From Mucidula mucida (taxonomy: Eukaryota; Basidiomycota; Agaricomycetes; Agaricales; Physalacriaceae), in the NCBI GenBank assembly GCA_015501055.1, contig JADNYV010000423.1, forward strand, positions 1-30,198: a stretch of 30,198 bases of DNA, read 5' to 3'. Positions 1 through 9,678 of the stretch are shown in pieces (the first letter of the stretch is position 1; each line of letters opens with the position of its first letter). The notes below the pieces were generated by a model that saw nothing but the letters and a program-made list of their open reading frames with translations, searched no databases and had not been told where the DNA came from. A program made the translations under genes and the position numbers.

Positions 1-515
1 AAGCCCAAGATACATGTAAAAATGCGCCTAAGTACTTGCCTCTTGGTCTGATCTTTTGAAACATGGCTACCCTCTATGACGCCTAGACTAGATCCGTCTT
101 GGATTAGGGTACATCTGGGTAATCTATCGCAAGTGGATCTCCCTACGAGGTAGCCACGTACGCATCTATCTCTCCCTCAATGTCAGTCTTCATGTTCGGG
201 CCTGGAAAGAACCAATATTATATGCCACTCGCAAGAATGATTTGGCTTATTTCTAATGCATCTCAAACGCAACTGCCCGAGCATGCGTTCAAGCTTTCCT
301 CGCTCCAAAGATCCAATCTTGCCACTCTTCCATACTCTTCGATTCCCCACTGCGGAAACAACCGAAAGACCGAAGTACCCGTCACATGGTGTTGAATCCT
401 CTTTAGGTTTTCACTTGTGACGTCCGTCCTGAGTTCTGCGCTCACGTCGTATGACCGCCTGCATTGCGGAGATGTCAGTAAGTGAGAACATCTTCCTGCA
501 TCTATATGTGGGCTC
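1..515. other. No supportable gene
   Basis: Open frames here are short, lack plausible splice partners and show no family resemblance. I see no repeat or RNA gene. Confidence 0.5.
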
Positions 516-611
516 ATGCAGACTGTCCTGGAACAGTCGCTGCAACAAGAGATTGAAGCTGCGCGACAGGAACACCTTAAACTCCAGGCCAAGAACGAGG
601 ACCTCAATTGA
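516..611 (+). other. Short coiled-coil-like ORF, possible gene fragment
   Basis: A 31-codon frame starts at an ATG and is rich in Glu, Gln and Leu with heptad-like spacing (QTVLEQ, QQEIEAARQE, KLQAKNEDL). An AG acceptor lies just inside the start, so it could equally be a terminal exon. It does not carry the IEILEEEN-type module of the three coiled-coil genes further along, so I do not assign it to that family. It may be the end of a decayed gene. Confidence 0.2.
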
Positions 612-1640
612 TTTTCAAGCCTGAAGGTGATCCGGAAGTAGATGCATTCTTTCATTTTATCACAGTGGAGACATAGATCCCAGTCCGAGTCGGATTCACA
701 ACCGATGACAGATAGCTTGACGGTTGGGGAACGTGTGGTTTTTCATGTCGGTTACAACGGATTCATGTCCATGTCCAGGTTCTGTATCGGTCCTAAATCG
801 AAGCGCCCACTATACGGCTTTGTTGCTCACATTATGAAGACGCGGCAACAGGTGTGTCTTACATCACAAACAGCGCCGATTGACATCTAACATTAGCAGC
901 ATCGGTTCGCTTTAGTTTACCGTCTATTCCGGGGCGATGATGGGCGTTCGACCCCTCAAATCGAGAATCGATCGCAGAAATTCTTGAGCGCTATACCCTA
1001 CACCGGCAGGCGTCACTCGGCTATATCCCTCCAACGAAAGCTTTTGGGTAAACGTCTCAACAATTCTCGCGCAAGGCGAGAAAATCTACGTCCAAGGTAT
1101 CAGCTCTATAGCGTCTCGCCGATACAACAGATATCGAAATTACTTGGCCACACATCTCTGGCTCTATCCCGAACCCAATGCTGACTGGCACTCGTTGAAG
1201 ACTTCATATGGCGTTTTGCCTTGGCTATGTCCGATGATAAGAAATGATGGTGGTAGGAATTTTCCTTTTCGACTGAAGCGGTTTCACGATAGAACCGGCG
1301 TCGTTCCGTCGCGTCTCCTTCTCGATATAACTTGGGGCCAGGTCATCGGATCCTATCATTTGGGCAGAGAACGAGTTGCTTTCCAAACGGAAAGTGATGT
1401 AGCTATGAGGTACGTTTGACAGTCTTCGATGTCCAGATAGTTCTGATCTATTCCCGCTCAGGAAAGGAGGGGAGGACATGAATCGTCAAATACCGTATGT
1501 CCCTGCTCTTCATGACGATGCTCGGTTGTACTTACCCGGACTTCTTTAGTATAATTACTCAGAGCAACAGCGGAAAAGCATTGACTGCTTCGGTAGGTCC
1601 TAAAACCAATAGAAGTCAGTTGTTTAGTTCTAAAACTTTC
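612..1640. other. No recognisable gene
   Basis: Several 60-90 codon frames overlap on both strands, but none has a domain signature or a convincing exon chain. I read this as non-coding or decayed DNA. Confidence 0.4.
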
Positions 1641-1643
1641 TAG

Positions 1644-1874
1644 GTGCCAACAAAAAGGCCACTTACGGCAGAGGATCGCGTAGCTCTTCCCGTAGATCCG
1701 CTTCCACTCCAACAGAAGCGTCTGCATGGCACGAGCACTACGGCCGTGTCTAGCGTCTCACAGCCGGTTCTGAAGAAGCTAAGGGCGGAAGCGGGCATGA
1801 ATACGGGTCGATTCCTTCAGGATGACAGTTCAGAAATTTCAGTAAGATGTCGCGATAAGCGCTTCAAGTCATGA
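1644..1874 (+). pseudogene. Upstream exon of coiled-coil gene A, frame apparently broken
   Basis: The frame includes SQPVLKKLRAEAG, which resembles SRPALKKAKTTTA near the start of coiled-coil gene C (7329-7835 minus), so this is probably the N-terminal part of the same family. A donor (GAG/GTATGT at 1884/1885) matches the position and sequence of the intron donor in gene B at 6307/6308. The frame closes with TGA at 1872-1874 before reaching it, and no donor/acceptor pair I tried joins it in phase to the exon at 1955. Either the gene is broken, or another upstream exon is used, such as ATG 1871 to 1884 spliced to 1924, which is in phase. Confidence 0.35.
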
Positions 1875-1954
1875 AGGGAGAGAGGTATGTGGCATAAATC
1901 AAATATAAAGGATTCGCTTACAGACTATGGAATTCCTGCAGACGTCATTGGAGG

Positions 1955-2344
1955 ATGTCGCAGCGGGGAGCCATCCTTGTCGAAATGTGGAAGATAGAAG
2001 CGGCTGCGCGCAATGACCTCGAGTCTCTCTACAAGCATCGCGAAGCCAGCATTCGAGCCGAGATATCCGAAGCACAACAACAACGCGAGGTTGCTCTACG
2101 TGTCGAACTCGCGGCGTTCTATCAGAAGGAGAATGAACGAAGAGAGGCCAACTTACGGGCCGAACTGGAGACCACGTACAAGCGCGACGTGGAAAGATGT
2201 ATTGAACTCGAAGGCAGGGTCGCGACGCTGGAGGCGATGCAGGTAAACTGGGAGCAGCGAATCGAAATACTGCAAGAGGAGAAAGCTATATTGGTCGCGG
2301 AGAAAAAGCTTGACGAGAGGAAGGCGAAACTGGTAGCTCTTTGA
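1955..2344 (+). CDS. Coiled-coil family protein A (main exon)
   Basis: This encodes 129 residues, almost entirely charged alpha-helix with repeated LRxELExxY units (RVELAAFYQK, RAELETTYKR). It ends in RIEILQEEKAILVAEKKLDE, followed by an ERKAKLVAL tail. The same C-terminal module closes gene B (6203-7118) and gene C (7329-7835), and the start (AILVEMWK) aligns with FILVDMKK of gene B, so the three are paralogues. An acceptor (TTACAG) ends at 1923 and the frame is open from there, so the true start may lie upstream. No catalytic or DNA-binding motif is visible. A structural or adaptor role is only a guess, and the gene may be decaying because its 5' exons do not join cleanly. Confidence 0.6.
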   Translation: MSQRGAILVEMWKIEAAARNDLESLYKHREASIRAEISEAQQQREVALRVELAAFYQKENERREANLRAELETTYKRDVERCIELEGRVATLEAMQVNWEQRIEILQEEKAILVAEKKLDERKAKLVAL

Positions 2345-2626
2345 GAAGACAGTCTAACATAATCAGCAGTTGCAATCGATACCTTCAAAGACCGATGAAG
2401 ATTGAGTACAACCTGATTAGAAAGCATCGTACGGCCTGACGCAGAAGAACCTCAAAGCCATCTGACGGCATCGTGTATACAGAGAAAATACCAGTCACTC
2501 AGTAGAAACGTAGCATTCCGTCTGCGAAACCATTATACGTTGTGGAAACCTAGAAATTCCATAGGGCTGTCCACCGAGCCCAAGAAATCCTTGACTTGAT
2601 CTCTGCATAACGTCCTCTTATGGGAT

Positions 2627-2731
2627 CTAATTCCCGCTGACATAGCTGCTCGTCAACAACAAACGTTGCAGCTCGAATTCTCCCTCAGGCTCGTGCACGT
2701 AAACCAAGGTCTTGTGCTCATCGAAGACTTG
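2627..2731 (-). pseudogene. Decayed third copy of the 200-aa unknown family
   Basis: Read on the minus strand, this piece contains VFDEHKTLVYV and, after a few residues, LLLTSSYVSGN. In the intact copy at 3107-3763 the matching segments are ILDERKTFAIV and LSLTNSYVNGN, in the same order. The segment between them is shortened, and a TAG stop follows GN directly, where the intact copies continue with GTPSEEVV. The conserved beginning and end of the family were not found around it. I read it as an old, truncated relic. Confidence 0.5.
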
Positions 2732-3106
2732 GTGCCCTGCCCATCTTGACGTCTTTCTTGGACGCAAACAGAGACAGTTCGTATGAAGGGCCGCACTCAT
2801 CATCGAGAGCAGGTGAGATTCCGTGCTGGAAACATTGCTAGCACACAAGAGGACAATGAAACATTGACGAATCACAGGATAAGAACAATGGGAAAGACGT
2901 GGGGACTTCGAGAGACGTCGCGCAAGTTGACAAGGGGCAATACAATTGAGATATATTACAGCGATAGGATGTGCGTTACGCTAACCATGAATGAAAAACG
3001 GGGCACTGATATACAAGCGACAGTGAACCCTTTGGAGTAAACGATGCGATCTATCGAATATATGATCAGCATAGAGTCGACGTTGCGTGAAGAACATACA
3101 AGCTCA

Positions 3107-3763
3107 CTAAAAGTCGTCCGTGGCGATGAGATCCCCATTGGGCAGCGTGAAAAAGTACCGCGGACACCACACAGTATTGGTGAAATCTAAAAACCACCTT
3201 GGCTCTTCCTCCAATCCAAAAAAGTCCTTGACCCTCATGACAACTTCCTCCGAGGGCGTCCCATTCCCATTCACATAGCTATTCGTCAACGACAAACACC
3301 CCATCTCATGATCGGCATCGATGCGCACATTGTCCTCTAGTCTCAGCACCCAAGGTTGCGGTATCTCTAGCTTCTTCTGCACAATGGCAAACGTTTTGCG
3401 CTCATCGAGTATAGGAATGTTGTCGCCCGTAAGTGGATCTTTGTAGGACGTAAACACTAGACAATCGGCATGATCCCGGGCGTGCATTACAGGGACGACC
3501 TTCTTCTCGTCCATCGGCCACCCGAAATTGAACTTGGGGGGAGAGTAGTAGACTCCAAGGCGAGCCCTGAGCCCAGAGGGTAGCTCATGTAAATCTTCCG
3601 CCACTTCTAGAGCGGCATCGAGTCCAAGCTATGCAAATAGAGTCCGTTTAGACGAGACTAAATTGATGTGTGAAGTACTTACGCGGAAACCAGAAGACTT
3701 CAAGTTGCGTGGGGGGCGTAGGCCTTCGGGAAGCTTTTCAATAACTTGACTGATGCGGGCCAT
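3107..3763 (-). CDS. Unknown conserved 200-aa protein, copy 1 (two exons)
   Basis: Exon 1 (3763-3683) encodes MARISQVIEKLPEGLRPPRN and seven more residues. A 54-base GTAAGT...TAG intron (3682-3629) joins in phase to exon 2 (3628-3107), giving 200 aa. Visible landmarks are GLRARLGVYYSPPKFNFGW, DERKTFAIV, a Pro-Trp motif (PQPWVLRLEDN), LTNSYVNGNGTPSEEVV, and a C-terminus rich in Trp and Phe (EEPRWFLDFTNTVWCPRYF). There is no signal peptide or membrane segment. I do not recognise the family or any catalytic triad. The second half is almost identical at the DNA level to 5530-5991, showing a recent duplication. The clean splice and intact frame argue that this copy is functional. Confidence 0.8.
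3117..3579. repeat. Duplicated segment, unit 1
   Basis: This stretch matches 5530-5991 nearly base for base in the same orientation, with only scattered differences. The match stops abruptly at GCCCAGAGG on one side and just before the stop codon on the other. It covers the last 155 or so codons of the unknown gene, so the duplication cut inside exon 2. Confidence 0.9.
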
Positions 3764-4240
3764 GATAGCGTTATGGTGGTGGAAGTCAAGGTTTGATCAA
3801 TCGGTCGAGGGTGCTTCAAATATCAACAAACAGTGCACCACGTGAGTCTAGCTGCTGTTGATCTCTTTTTGGATATGAACCCACAGGCTCGTTATTGTTT
3901 CCGCATAAACGGAGTAAATGCTTCTCTTTCTAGATGAAAGGCGCTCTGATGCTACAATTACCTCCATATATAGAACAATGAAGTCCTTGTCTGCTAGATT
4001 CGGGGGTCAATCTTCCCTGGATTGGAGGTCAGGCGCCCTACCCACGCGGTGATCAATGGAGGTCCTAGCCATACGCGAGCTTCGCTTCTGATAGTAAAGA
4101 TGGCTCCATCTTACTAGGGATGGCTGCTCAGGCGAATCAAAGACTTACCGCCTTTGGATTTTCTTTTGTGCTACATTGGGCCCGTTGCCCGGAAGGATTG
4201 GGGTATATAGCCTGAAAATCGTGGTATACGACGCACACCA
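3764..4240. other. Divergent intergenic region
   Basis: This separates the minus-strand unknown gene from the plus-strand nuclease-like gene and must hold both promoters. Apart from the TATA-like site near its right end I see no defined element. Confidence 0.6.
4204..4209 (+). promoter_or_regulatory. TATA-like box of the nuclease-like gene
   Basis: TATATA lies 32 bases before the ATG at 4241. The distance is short for a fungal TATA-to-start-codon interval but fits a short leader. Confidence 0.35.
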
Positions 4241-5226
4241 ATGAGGCGTAAGAACCCCACCACCTCCAAGCCTGAACGTCCTAAAGTTCGTCGTACGTTG
4301 GCCCCTCGTGGTCGCCGTCCCGATATGTTGCCAAACGACATTGAGTCAACGCTGCGTATGGTGAAAGCTCTGTTTGACAGTGCTGGCGAGGGCGACGGGC
4401 GCGAGGCACCATACTATCAACCCCTTAACCATGCTTTCGCCTACTTCGCGCGCTGCCCAGAGGACCCCAAGGTCACGATTGGAATTGCGCCCCAATATTC
4501 GTTCAGAAAGGAACTTGTGGGGGCGCAAGTTTCTGATGAAAATACACGAGGTCTGTGATTACTCTACGCTCCGTTGTTCCCATTGTGCTAAATGGCAGCA
4601 TTTCAGAGGACCCCGTCGATACGAGATCACGCGTAAAGGCCGAACATATCGCGCTCAATGATGGAATTCCCTCAGACGGACCTGAAGAAGATATTCTCGC
4701 TTCAGATGATGTCACTGAGGGAAATATCAGCGTCTTGTCCGATCTCAAGCCGAACCCCAACTTCCGTAGCGACAGCTACTTGTCCCCGAAGGACCGCTGG
4801 CGAACTCCCGACTTCGTTTTTTTCCAGCACGTCTTGAAACGGAACGACAACGGATTGTATACGGAGTCGACTCCTATATGCATCGTCGAGATTAAACCTT
4901 TGCCTGCCTTCAATCCCGGCGGGGACCATCACATGCCCTCTGTAGCAGCTCGTCGCATCAAGAGCACTTGCGCTCAGCTCAGCACTCAACTTGACGTCCT
5001 ATTCAACGAGTTCAAGAGCCTCAAGGACGTCTTTGCCTTCATTTTTGTCGGACCTTACTACGCGTTCTTTGAATTTGAAGACCGCTCTTCTGTTGTAGAC
5101 TACGGCGGCAGGGAGGTACATTCACTCTTTGACGAACATGACTTTGGGGGAGAGTTTCAGAAGTGTTGGCAAAGAATGATGGATGGGAAAGGAATACAAG
5201 TTAGACGAGGGTTTATCCGTACCTAA
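4241..5226 (+). CDS. Unknown 309-aa protein with PD-(D/E)xK-like residues
   Basis: Exon 1 (4241-4550) and exon 2 (4607-5226) join in phase across a 56-base intron with the less usual donor GTCTGT, a GCTAAAT branch-like site and a TTTCAG acceptor. The first 30 residues are strongly basic (RRKNPTTSKPERPKVRR) and could serve as nuclear localisation or nucleic-acid contact. In the second half, TPDFVFFQ (Pro171-Asp172) is followed 25 residues later by CIVEIKPL (Glu198-x-Lys200), then a Gln-containing helix (CAQLSTQLDVLFNEF). Order and spacing agree with the P-D...E-x-K core of restriction-endonuclease-like folds, on a hydrophobic strand as expected. The fold assignment is my inference. It lies between the two larger copies of the duplicated unknown gene. 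Confidence 0.75.
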
Positions 5227-5518
5227 CGCCGTGGCCGATAATCAATCACATGCCAACCAGATTCCGTCTCGACACTAAACTTTGAAACTAATCGACACGG
5301 ATTTTGATTTGGTCGGGTGTTCAGGCTTGACAATCATCTGACAGCTGTTATCTCATAATGCGCACATTCGCCGATTGCTGACGCCCACTCGCATTATAGT
5401 TTGATTCTTTCACTCGTTACGTAAATGCATTACAAGATCAATCAAGGAGAAAAGTGAATTAGAAAGTCCAACGCCCGGGATACTATCGACGTCGCGTCTG
5501 AATGGCACCCGTTGCTGA

Positions 5519-5992
5519 CTAGAATTCAGCTGTAGCGATGAGATCCCCATTGGGCAGCGTGAAAAAGTACCGCGGACACCACACAGTATTGGTGAAATCT
5601 AAAAACCACCTTGGCTCTTCCTCCAATCCAAAAAAGTCCTTGACCCTCCTTACAACTTCCTCCGAGGGCGTCCCATTCCCATTCACATAGCTATTCGTCA
5701 ACGACAAACAGCCCATCTCATGATCAAAGTCGATGCGCACATTGTCCTCCAGTCGCAGCACCCAGGGTTGCGGTATCTCTAGATGCTTCTGCACGAGGGC
5801 AAAGGTTTTACGCTCATCGAGTATAGGGTTGTCATCGCCCGTAAGTGGATCTTCGTAGGATGTAAAAACTAGATAATCGGCATGGTCCCGCGCGCGCATT
5901 GTAGGGACGACCTTCTTCTCGTCCATCGGCCACCCGAAATTGAACTTGGGCGGTGAGTAGTAGACTCCAAGGCGAGCCCTGAGCCCAGAGGC
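5519..5992 (-). pseudogene. Unknown 200-aa family, copy 2, 5'-truncated
   Basis: From GLRARLGVYY to the stop this is almost identical to copy 1, with a few replacements (for example DFDHEMGC for DADHEMGC). Homology ends abruptly at 5991, inside what was exon 2, so the first 36 or so codons and the intron are missing. The frame stays open upstream to an ATG at 6196, adding about 70 residues of low-complexity, Arg- and Ser-rich sequence unlike copy 1. That extension would occupy the space directly against the start of coiled-coil gene B at 6203, so I take it as chance. The copy is most likely a truncated duplicate, although its remaining frame is intact and a chimeric protein cannot be excluded. 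Confidence 0.65.
5530..5991. repeat. Duplicated segment, unit 2
   Basis: This is the partner of 3117-3579 in direct orientation, about 2.4 kb apart with the nuclease-like gene between them. Differences are mostly single bases. Confidence 0.9.
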
Positions 5993-6202
5993 ATCGATCG
6001 TGGTACGTATCATCCTTGGAACGAATCGCGCACATACTGACCAGCGCATAGCAGTTCCAGAAACGCACAAGTCGCGAAAGTCTATCCTACTGCGATACGC
6101 GGCGACGTCAGTCATTCTCGCTGCTATAGATAGCGCGTTACCAATAGTCTGAAGTCTGCTTAGGCAACGGCTCCTACTTCTCAAACAGCGGATCAAGGTG
6201 CC

Positions 6203-7118
6203 ATGAATCCCAAAATGACTGGGAAACAGTCAAAGCGCAAGAGGTCGTACGAGACTTCCGGTCTCCCCGAGTGGCGAATAACTTTAAGTGACGATGAAAC
6301 GCTCGAGGTATGTCGTACGGGCACGAAAAATGTCGCGCTTTGATTGCTAACTCGCATATTCTCTCACTGAACAGATGGGGCGACGACGGGAGTTCATCCT
6401 AGTTGACATGAAAAAGACAGCCAAAGCGTGCGAGGACACACTGCGCGTTGAGATCGAGGCGCTTCACACGAAACGCGAAGAGGACATTCGAGCGGCCTTG
6501 AAGGAGGAATACACACTACGTGAAGACACTCTACGCGCCGAACTCGAATCTCTCTACCGGAAATGCGAGGCCGACGCTCGAACAGCGTCTGCCAAACGCT
6601 TCGACGGCGTCAGAACTGAAGCGGCAAAGGAGCACAGGCAACGCGAGGATGCTCTACGCCATCAATTCGAATCGGGCTTCAAGAGATGGGCGGCCCAGGC
6701 CCGGATAGCGTGCGAGAAGCGTATATGGGATACTAGAGTGGGGGTGGAGCAGGAGCACAAGCAACTTGAGGCGACTCTTCGGGCTGAACTCGAAGGACAG
6801 TCCCAGGCCAAGGTCGAGGAACACATGCGCCGTAACGCCAATCTGCGTCTTGAGCTCGAAGCTCTTTTGCAAAAAGAGAGGGCTGAGATGGATAAGGCGA
6901 TGGATCAGCTGCGGGTTGAATTGCAGTCGAAGTCCAAGCGTGACGTTGAGCGGTTGGAAGAATTGGAAGCCGAGCTTGTAGTTGAGAAAGTCAAGCCGGC
7001 GGGAGCGCATCGCAGGATCGAAATACTGGAAGAAGAGAACGCCGTATTGGCGGCAGAGAAGGAGCTCATAGAAAGGAAATCGAGACTAGCGCTTCTTCAA
7101 GGAAGTGGTCTCGAATAA
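6203..7118 (+). CDS. Coiled-coil family protein B, 282 aa
   Basis: Exon 1 (6203-6307) encodes 35 residues with a basic patch (KQSKRKR). A 67-base GTATGT...CAG intron leads in phase to exon 2 (6375-7118). The rest is nearly all charged helix built from degenerate repeats with a TLRxELExLYxK core (near residues 57, 87, 127, 169, 191). It closes with RIEILEEENAVLAAEKELIE and an ERKSRLALL tail, the module shared with genes A and C. No enzymatic motif, signal or membrane segment is present. The basic N-terminus plus long coiled coil suggests a self-associating, possibly nuclear protein, but this is inference. It is the longest and best-preserved member, and its start lies just outside the truncated unknown gene. 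Confidence 0.8.
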
Positions 7119-7328
7119 GCAGTTATCCATACGCACTGCGCCCATCTTCCCTTAGTTTGTTCTACGTCAAGTCAATTCTCTTTACTGCTCTTTGTTGAAC
7201 ATGCATATGCTGCAAGCGATTGATGATACCTGCAGACTTTTTTTTTGATATCAAATGTTGTAAAGCAATAGTACACTGAGCTGTCTCCTGAATGACGAGA
7301 TAGATGGCCACTGTAATGTAAATGTAAT

Positions 7329-7835
7329 TTAAATTGCAGCCTTGTCACGAAGCGCCGCCAACCTCGCTTTCCTCTCCCCACGCTCTCTCTCTGCAACCAG
7401 AATTCCGTTCTCCTCTTCCAATATCTCAATCATATGCTTCAAGACCGCCTGCTTATCCCTCTCCAATACAAGTTCAGCACACAGGCTCTCAGCACCGCGT
7501 CGAGATTCTGATTCGTGTTCGGATCCGAAGCGTTCATCGAAGGCCGCGGGGGGTTCAAACATATCTTGCGGTAATTCATGCGGCTTATAATAATGAAGAT
7601 CACCTGTCTGAGCAGGTCGAGGTGAGTTATCCGATATAGCACTCGGTTGGATAGTATTTGTCTCCTTACTTTCCCGCGACTCGGCAGATATAGCGACGTC
7701 AGCAGTCGTTGTCTTTGCCTTCTTCAAGGCTGGTCGAGAAGTATTAGTACTCACGCCCTCCTCGAGGGTCTGCGAGCTCTTCCTCCTCCTTTTGTGCATG
7801 GGATCCTTCATCCGAAGTTTATCGGTGGCCTGCAT
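7329..7835 (-). CDS. Coiled-coil family protein C, 168 aa
   Basis: A single open frame without need for introns. The N-terminal 50 residues are basic and Ser/Thr-rich (MHKRRRKSSQTLEEG, SRPALKKAKTTTADV), resembling the upstream exon of gene A. A less ordered acidic middle (EPPAAFDERFGSEHESES) follows, and the end is the family module MIEILEEENGILVAERERGE with an ERKARLAAL tail. Unlike gene B it has no LRxELE repeats, so it is a shortened member that keeps the N-terminal tail and C-terminal module. It converges on gene B, with about 210 bases between their stop codons. Function unknown. Confidence 0.75.
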   Translation of the reverse strand: MQATDKLRMKDPMHKRRRKSSQTLEEGVSTNTSRPALKKAKTTTADVAISAESRESKETNTIQPSAISDNSPRPAQTGDLHYYKPHELPQDMFEPPAAFDERFGSEHESESRRGAESLCAELVLERDKQAVLKHMIEILEEENGILVAERERGERKARLAALRDKAAI

Positions 7836-8279
7836 TCCATAGCGTTGGAGATTTAGGCAAGACCTAGCAGTATCGTACTTGTTCGCGGGTGGGGTCGAAG
7901 ATTACCAGTCTTGCCGCTTGATACGTAAGTATGAGCTTGGCTGGATGGGAAACGATGTCAACGTACTCAACGAGTCTGCTCTCTTTCTCGTAGCAATGCC
8001 GTTGTAACGCGGTTCAAGAAAGTTATCGATGAACCTATCCCTCTGATGTCGATAGGGAAGCGTTGAGAATGAGGAACGACTTAAGTCGTCGAGTACTCAC
8101 AGGAGAGTGTCGCGTGAGCAATTCGAGTACGATACAGTAGAAGATACGAGACAGAGTCTGTACGCGCGCGACACAGATTGAAGGCAAATCTGACAGACGA
8201 TGTTGATGGGCCACTTGAAACTCCGCGACATTACGTGAGCTATCAAACCCTAACCTGACGCTCCTTGACGCGTACCACC
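7836..8279. other. Divergent intergenic region before the p47 homologue
   Basis: Only shadow frames are seen. It presumably holds the promoters of coiled-coil gene C and the p47 homologue. No clear TATA box. Confidence 0.5.
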
Positions 8280-9678
8280 ATGTCAGACCCAAATGACACG
8301 AATACTCACGGTTTCTCGCTGTCTGGAGGCCCCGCTGAGCGCCTGCCCGAGTCATGGGCGCGCCCGTCGACGACGAGAAGGGTAGGCAGAGTCGGCGACT
8401 GGAACAATGCAGGGTACGTGCCATCTCCAGAGGCCGTGACGCTCATTAAAGGAATGTACAGCGGTGGATCTAGTAGGAGCTCTTCTGGAGGTGGTGGTGG
8501 TCCAAGAATCGCATCGCTGAGAGATTTGAGTGGACCATCTGCCCCGGCACCGCCGCCATCGTTTGGCGGTGGCGGCCATGACTCGGACGACGAGGACGAT
8601 CAGCCACGCGGCGCAGAAAGCTGGTTTGCCGGCGGAGAACGCAGGTTAGATACCGCCCTCTTTTGCTGATGCCGATCTGACCTGGGTTATCCAGTGGAAT
8701 ATCCGTACAAAATCCAGACCATGCCAGAGGGAATGTTCCCGGCGGCAATATGGTTAGAGATCTCCTGCGACGCGCGGCCGAGTACGTCAGCCCATCTATA
8801 TATGTGGCGTCCATTAATGGTCGAACATAGAGCCGGTCCAGCATTACCCCCCGCAACTGGATCCAGTCGGGCAGGCGCCTTTGCTGGTGGAGGGCACACG
8901 CTTGGAAGTGATGACATCGAGAGTTCTTATATCCCCGATCCCAATGCTCCTGAAGATCCCGAGCAGGAGACGGCGATTCGTCATTTGACTTTCTGGCGCG
9001 ACGGGTTCACGGTGGAGGATGGGGAATTGATGCGTTACGATGATCCCAACAATGAGACCATTCTCGCAGAGATAAATTCTGGGTACGCTATATGTGCTGC
9101 TCGTATAGGCCAAACTAATCGATGTCGTCTGCAGCCGTGCGCCACCATCCATCCTCAATGTCCTACCCGGCCAGCCTGTCGAGCTTCGCGTTGACAGACA
9201 GATTGATCAAGACTATGTTGCGCCGAAGCGTTCTGGTTTCTTTGGCTCTGGAAACCGTCTTGGTGCTCCTGTGCCTGGGCAGGCCGCTGCATCTTCGTCC
9301 TCAATGCCCGGCGGTTTCTCTGCTCCGTCGTCGGCGCCGGCTGCCTCTTCGCCTGCTGCTCCAGGCGGCACCAAATTCGAAGTTGATCAAACTCTGCCCA
9401 CCACAAGCATTCAAATTCGTCTTGCAGATGGGACGAGGATGGTCTGCCGCATGAACCTTACTCACACCGTGCTTGACATTCGTAACTTCATCAATGCGTA
9501 TGTCTACTCTCCCGACTAGAACTATGACTAAAGTCGTTCGAAAAGATCACGTCCGGAAAACTTGACGCGGCCGTATACAATTGGCACGACGTTCCCGAAC
9601 AAGACGTTGGATGACAATACGCAGACTGTTGAGGCGGCGGGGTTGAAGAACAGTGTGATTGTGCAACGGTGGGCATAA
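8280..9678 (+). CDS. SHP1: p47/Shp1-type Cdc48 adaptor (SEP and UBX domains)
   Basis: Six exons (8280-8413, 8462-8644, 8695-8781, 8831-9082, 9135-9497, 9546-9678) give 383 aa with all junctions in phase and introns of 48-52 bases. An acidic, Gly-rich N-terminal third leads to a SEP domain (about residues 185-250: [20 protein letters not shown]) and a C-terminal UBX domain (about 308-383) with the conserved TTFPN loop that contacts Cdc48. Two SHP boxes are visible, FAGGGHTL (152-159) and FFGSGNRL (254-261). Members of this family bind the AAA ATPase Cdc48/p97 and direct it to membrane fusion, protein phosphatase 1 biogenesis and ubiquitin-dependent degradation. The UBA domain found at the N-terminus of yeast Shp1 and animal p47 is absent. 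The first intron is 48 bases without a stop, so its removal is inferred from splice sites. Confidence 0.95.

Noticed and set aside
263..655. 130-codon minus-strand frame
   Set aside because: Cys/Ser/Arg-rich composition typical of an antisense shadow, with no domain and no splice support.
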